From JAOUGY01 sp050329955 (GTDB taxonomy: Bacteria; Actinomycetota; Acidimicrobiia; Spongiisociales; ZC4RG35): a stretch of 8,860 bases of DNA. Position numbers and translations under genes: made by a program. The number at the start of each line of letters is the position of its first letter. Positions within the stretch are counted from its first letter, which is position 1. The stretch is from NCBI GenBank assembly GCA_050329955.1, contig JBHJOH010000039.1, positions 1 to 8,860 of the forward strand, given 5' to 3'. Of the stretch, positions 6,202 to 8,860 are shown in pieces. The notes below the pieces were generated by a model. The model was not told where the DNA came from, did not search any database, and saw only the letters and a list, made by a program, of their open reading frames with translations.

Positions 6202-8147
6202 GCGCCCACCCGGGCGCTGCTCGGGGGCAGCGCCTCGGCGGCCAACTCGGCTGCGATCTCCGAAACCGCCATCCCGCGCTGCTCCTGTTCCTGGCCGTAC
6301 CGTCGGTAGCCGGCGGTACGGGCCTCGATGTCCTTGTCGCCCACCACCAGCACAGCCGGATGTTTGTGGGTCAGGGCCCGGCGGATCTTCTCGCCGACCG
6401 TCTCGTCGCTCCGGTCGACTTCGACCCGGAGCCCCGAGCCCCCGAGCTCGGCGGCAACCGACTCGGCGTATTCGATGTGGCGGTCGGCCACGGGGATCAC
6501 CGTCGCCTGAACCGGTGCAAGCCACGTCGGGAACGCCCCGGCGTAGTGCTCGGTGAGCACGCCCATGAAACGTTCGATCGAGCCAGCCTTGGCGCAGTGG
6601 ATCATCACAGGCCGCTCGGCGGAGTTCGAGGAGCCGGCGTATTCGATACCGAAGCGGTCAGGCAGGTTGAAGTCGACCTGAATGGTCGACATCTGCCAGC
6701 GCCGCCCGATGGCGTCCTTGACGTGAATGTCGATCTTGGGTCCGTAGAACGCCCCCTCCCCATCGGCGAGACGGTAGGGCTGTCCGACCCGGGCGAGGGC
6801 ATCGGCGAGGGCCTTCTCGGCCGTGACCCACTGGGCGATCTCCCCCACGTACTTCTCGGGGCGGGTCGAGAGGTCGGCTTCCATCTCACTGAACCCGAAG
6901 TCGGCGAGCCAGGTCATGACGAAGTCGAGGTGCATGGCCAGTTCGTCGTCGACCTGGTCTGGTCGGCAGAACGTGTGCGAGTCGTCCTGAGTGAACCCCC
7001 GGGCCCTGAGCGTCCCGTGGAGTACGCCGGAACGTTCGTAGCGGTAGACACCACCGAGTTCGGACAGCCGCAGCGGCAGCTCGCGGTAGGAGCGGCTCCG
7101 GGACCGGTAGATGAGAATGTGGAACGGGCAGTTCATGGGCTTGACCCGGTAATTGTCGCCCTGGTCCATCTCCATCGCCGGGTACATGTTCTCGGCGTAC
7201 CACTCCAGGTGCCCGGACGTCTCCCACAGCACCTCCTTGGCGAGGTGGGGCGAGAACACGAACTCGAATCCGTAGTGCTCGTGGAGCCGGCGGCTGTGGT
7301 CCTCGACCAGCTTGCGGATCATGCCGCCTTTCGGGTGCCAGACGATGAGGCCGGCGCCCAACTCGCGGGGGAAGCTGAACAGGTCGAGTTCCGGCCCGAG
7401 CTTGCGGTGATCGCGCCGCTCGGCCTCTTCCAGCCGGTGCAGGTGCTCTTCGAGCGCCTTCTTCGTCTCCCAGGCCGTTCCATAGATGCGTTGGAGCTGG
7501 GGGCGCTTCTCGTCGCCACGCCAGTAGGCGCCGGCGGTGCGAAGGATCCTGACCGCTTGGAGCCTGCCGGTCGAGGGAACGTGCGGGCCCCGGCACAGGT
7601 CGACGAACCCGTTGTTGCGGTAGACGGTGACCTCCTCGTCGTCGGGCACCTCGGAGGGGTCGACGTTCTCGATGATCTCGCGTTTGTAGGGATGCGGGCC
7701 GAACAACTCGAGGGCCTGTTCCCGGTTCATAGCCTGGCGCACGAACGGCTGATCGGCGGCGATGATGTCGTCCATGCGAGCAGCGATGGCTTCGATGTCC
7801 TCGGGCGTGAAGGGTCTGCCGATGTCGAAGTCGTAGTAGAAGCCGTCCTCGATCGGGGGCCCGATGGCGAAGGTCGCACCCTCGAACAAGCCCAGCACCG
7901 CCTGAGCAAGAACGTGGGCGGCCGAATGCCGCAGAATGTGGCGTCCCTCTTCGCTGTTCTCGGTGACGATCTCGAGCGTGCCGCCGTGGGGAAGTGGGCG
8001 AGCGAGGTCGTAGGCGACACCATCGACCTTGATGGCGACGGCAGCCTTGGCGAGGCGGGGACCGATCGACTCGGCGACCGCCAGACCGGTCACGCCGTCG
8101 GGATGTTCACGTTCTGATCCGTCGGGAAGTGTGAGATGTATCGACAC
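6198..8147 (-). CDS. thrS: Threonyl-tRNA synthetase
   Basis: Class II synthetase that charges tRNA-Thr with threonine and edits mis-attached serine; cytosolic. The 649 residues show the full bacterial domain order. A TGS domain (about 1-62, LTLPDGSEREH) comes first. The N2 editing domain has HSAAH (H74, H78) and CRGPH (C185, H189). The catalytic core has motif 2 VYRYERSG (R369, E371) and motif 3 GSIERF (R526). The C-terminal anticodon-binding domain (about 543-640) starts at WLAPVQ. Zinc ligands C340 (MNCP), H391 (TQDDSH) and H517 (VMIH) are all present. One oddity: after H517 the usual RA(I/L)(F/L)G reads CAKAG. The GTG start at 8147 was chosen because it begins the TGS domain as in other ThrRS; a longer in-frame extension upstream has no homology. 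No clear Shine-Dalgarno is seen. The next gene overlaps the stop by 4 bases. Confidence 0.96.
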   Translation of the reverse strand: MSIHLTLPDGSEREHPDGVTGLAVAESIGPRLAKAAVAIKVDGVAYDLARPLPHGGTLEIVTENSEEGRHILRHSAAHVLAQAVLGLFEGATFAIGPPIEDGFYYDFDIGRPFTPEDIEAIAARMDDIIAADQPFVRQAMNREQALELFGPHPYKREIIENVDPSEVPDDEEVTVYRNNGFVDLCRGPHVPSTGRLQAVRILRTAGAYWRGDEKRPQLQRIYGTAWETKKALEEHLHRLEEAERRDHRKLGPELDLFSFPRELGAGLIVWHPKGGMIRKLVEDHSRRLHEHYGFEFVFSPHLAKEVLWETSGHLEWYAENMYPAMEMDQGDNYRVKPMNCPFHILIYRSRSRSYRELPLRLSELGGVYRYERSGVLHGTLRARGFTQDDSHTFCRPDQVDDELAMHLDFVMTWLADFGFSEMEADLSTRPEKYVGEIAQWVTAEKALADALARVGQPYRLADGEGAFYGPKIDIHVKDAIGRRWQMSTIQVDFNLPDRFGIEYAGSSNSAERPVMIHCAKAGSIERFMGVLTEHYAGAFPTWLAPVQATVIPVADRHIEYAESVAAELGGSGLRVEVDRSDETVGEKIRRALTHKHPAVLVVGDKDIEARTAGYRRYGQEQEQRGMAVSEIAAELAAEALPPSSARVGA

Positions 8148-8205
8148 GCTTGTTCTCGCTACGCTGTTGGGACCCCGCAGGGTACCCCGGCCGTACAGGT
8201 GTCCT

Positions 8206-8240
8206 GGCGGGTTTCGCGAAGACCCGGAGGACCCGCCGAC
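8206..8240 (+). promoter_or_regulatory. Leader of the APH-like gene with two competing hairpins around the ribosome-binding site
   Basis: The likely ribosome-binding site is GGAGG at 8226-8230, 10 bases before the ATG at 8241. GGCGGGT (8206-8212) can pair exactly with ACCCGCC (8231-8237), which would place the ribosome-binding site in the loop. Part of the same arm, GGGT (8209-8212), can instead pair with ACCC (8222-8225) around the palindrome TTCGCGAA (8213-8220). The two folds exclude each other. A palindrome GGGTACCC lies at 8180-8187. No convincing promoter boxes were found in the 93-base gap to thrS. Regulation by folding is only a possibility. Confidence 0.3.
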
Positions 8241-8860
8241 ATGGATGCAGCGCAGATGGTGGCCGCCCTCGCACCCACCGCAACGATCAAGGAGCTGTCG
8301 GCTTCCTCGAATCGTGTCTTCAGGGTTCGGTCCGAGAACGGCGAGAAGAGCGTCGTCAAGGTCTATGCCACCCCTGCCCGCGAGCGGAGGGAACGGCACG
8401 CATTCGAGGCGCTGGCAGGACTGAAGGGCATACCGGTGGTGCTGGAACGGGGCGCCAGCCACGGCATGGCATGGATCCGGCTGTCCGACGGTGGCGGATG
8501 GAACCTGGCCACCCTCCCCAAGAACCCCGAGACCATCGCCCGGGCGGGCGCAGTGTTGCGTGGGGTTCACGACTCACAGGCCACCATCACCAACCTGGGC
8601 AGCGGAATCGATGCGGACTACGTCCGCGACCACTATCACTCGACCCTCGATCGATTGGAACGCTACCGGGGGCGGCTCGGCCTGCCGGCCGAGGTGCTCC
8701 AGCGTGCCCGTGACAGCCAGCGGGTGCCCATGGGCGGCGAGCCGCGACCGGCCCACACCCGGCCGCACCCGAAGAGTTTCGTGGTCTCGGAGGTGGGTGA
8801 GGTCACCCTCATCGAGTGGGAATGGGCCACACTGGCGCCTTCGGAATGGGATCTCAGCCT
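8241..8860 (+). CDS. APH-fold (aminoglycoside phosphotransferase-like) protein with degenerate catalytic motif, 5' part
   Basis: An open frame of 206 residues that runs off the right edge, divergent from thrS. The layout is that of the APH/choline kinase family (PF01636-like). An N-lobe has the ATP-binding Lys region (SVVKVYA, near 37-43) and a following Glu-bearing helix (RERHAFEAL). A helix with LRGVHDS (106-112) and a C-lobe follow. The catalytic loop HGDxHPxN of the family aligns without a gap to HTRPHPKS (172-179), so the catalytic Asp is Arg and the metal-binding Asn is Ser. The metal-binding IDWE block aligns to IEWEWA (191-196), with Asp replaced by Glu. The family-typical APSEWDL (199-205) follows, so the fold is kept. 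It is therefore likely a pseudokinase or a kinase with altered chemistry, not an antibiotic-resistance enzyme. The ATG at 8241 has GGAGG 10 bases upstream. The C-terminus is not visible and the substrate or partner is unknown. Confidence 0.75.
   Translation, partial: MDAAQMVAALAPTATIKELSASSNRVFRVRSENGEKSVVKVYATPARERRERHAFEALAGLKGIPVVLERGASHGMAWIRLSDGGGWNLATLPKNPETIARAGAVLRGVHDSQATITNLGSGIDADYVRDHYHSTLDRLERYRGRLGLPAEVLQRARDSQRVPMGGEPRPAHTRPHPKSFVVSEVGEVTLIEWEWATLAPSEWDLS

Noticed and set aside
6006..8117. A 703-codon open frame on the plus strand, antisense to thrS and the membrane gene
   Set aside because: It lies opposite a clear ThrRS gene, is rich in Arg, Gly, Pro and Val as expected from a GC-rich antisense frame, and has no recognisable motif. 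Long antisense frames are common in high-GC genomes.
8148..8240. T-box or other riboswitch in front of thrS
   Set aside because: The gap is only 93 bases, has no T-box consensus on the thrS strand, and thrS may be nearly leaderless.
8148..8570. N-terminal extension of ThrRS by about 141 residues
   Set aside because: It would overlap the divergent APH-like gene, and ThrRS normally begins at the TGS domain, which starts at the GTG at 8147.
8150..8713. Plus-strand frame of 187 codons at the right end
   Set aside because: It is a shifted frame over the APH-like gene, whose own frame (from 8241) gives the recognisable kinase-like fold and runs open to the edge.
8241..8860. Aminoglycoside resistance gene
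   Set aside because: Although the fold resembles aminoglycoside phosphotransferases, the catalytic Asp and metal ligands are replaced and the context is housekeeping, so a resistance call is not supported.

Overview
The window looks like a chromosomal segment of a high-GC actinomycete. The best evidence is a compact set of phosphatidylinositol mannoside (PIM) genes (pgsA, patA-like, pimA) and a threonyl-tRNA synthetase, in the same relative order as the well-known mycobacterial thrS-HIT-pgsA-patA-pimA cluster. GTG starts are common (pimA, patA-like, pgsA and thrS), and codons end mostly in G or C. Protein details differ from mycobacteria (no HIT gene, several divergent active-site neighbourhoods), which suggests a deeper actinobacterial lineage such as Acidimicrobiia. 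That placement is an inference and was not tested. No mobile element, CRISPR array, tRNA or rRNA was seen. Layout from left to right: 1-2045 is a minus-strand operon read right to left: pgsA (phosphatidylinositol phosphate synthase), a PatA-like acyltransferase, then pimA, which runs off the left edge. Each junction is a 4-base GTGA stop/start overlap. 2046-2134 is a short divergent intergenic region with small inverted repeats and a possible near-leaderless promoter for pgsA. 2135-5514 is a plus-strand pair, an EF-G-like GTPase of the EF-G2 (FusA2) type and a citrate synthase, only 11 bases apart. 5515-5709 is a convergent intergenic region with three tandem heptamers and a strong hairpin terminator. 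5710-8147 is again minus strand: thrS followed by a small two-helix membrane protein that overlaps the thrS stop by 4 bases (ATGA). 8148-8240 is a divergent gap, and 8241 to the right edge holds the start of an aminoglycoside-phosphotransferase-like (APH fold) gene whose catalytic motif is degenerate. How the genes fit together: PgsA, the acyltransferase and PimA supply the first steps of PIM synthesis at the inner face of the membrane. ThrRS, EF-G2 and citrate synthase are housekeeping or translation-related enzymes. The window is mostly ordinary core genome. The points most worth a second look are the probable APH-like pseudokinase at the right end, the EF-G2/citrate synthase pair lying in opposite orientation between thrS and pgsA, and unusual residues beside the active sites of ThrRS and citrate synthase.
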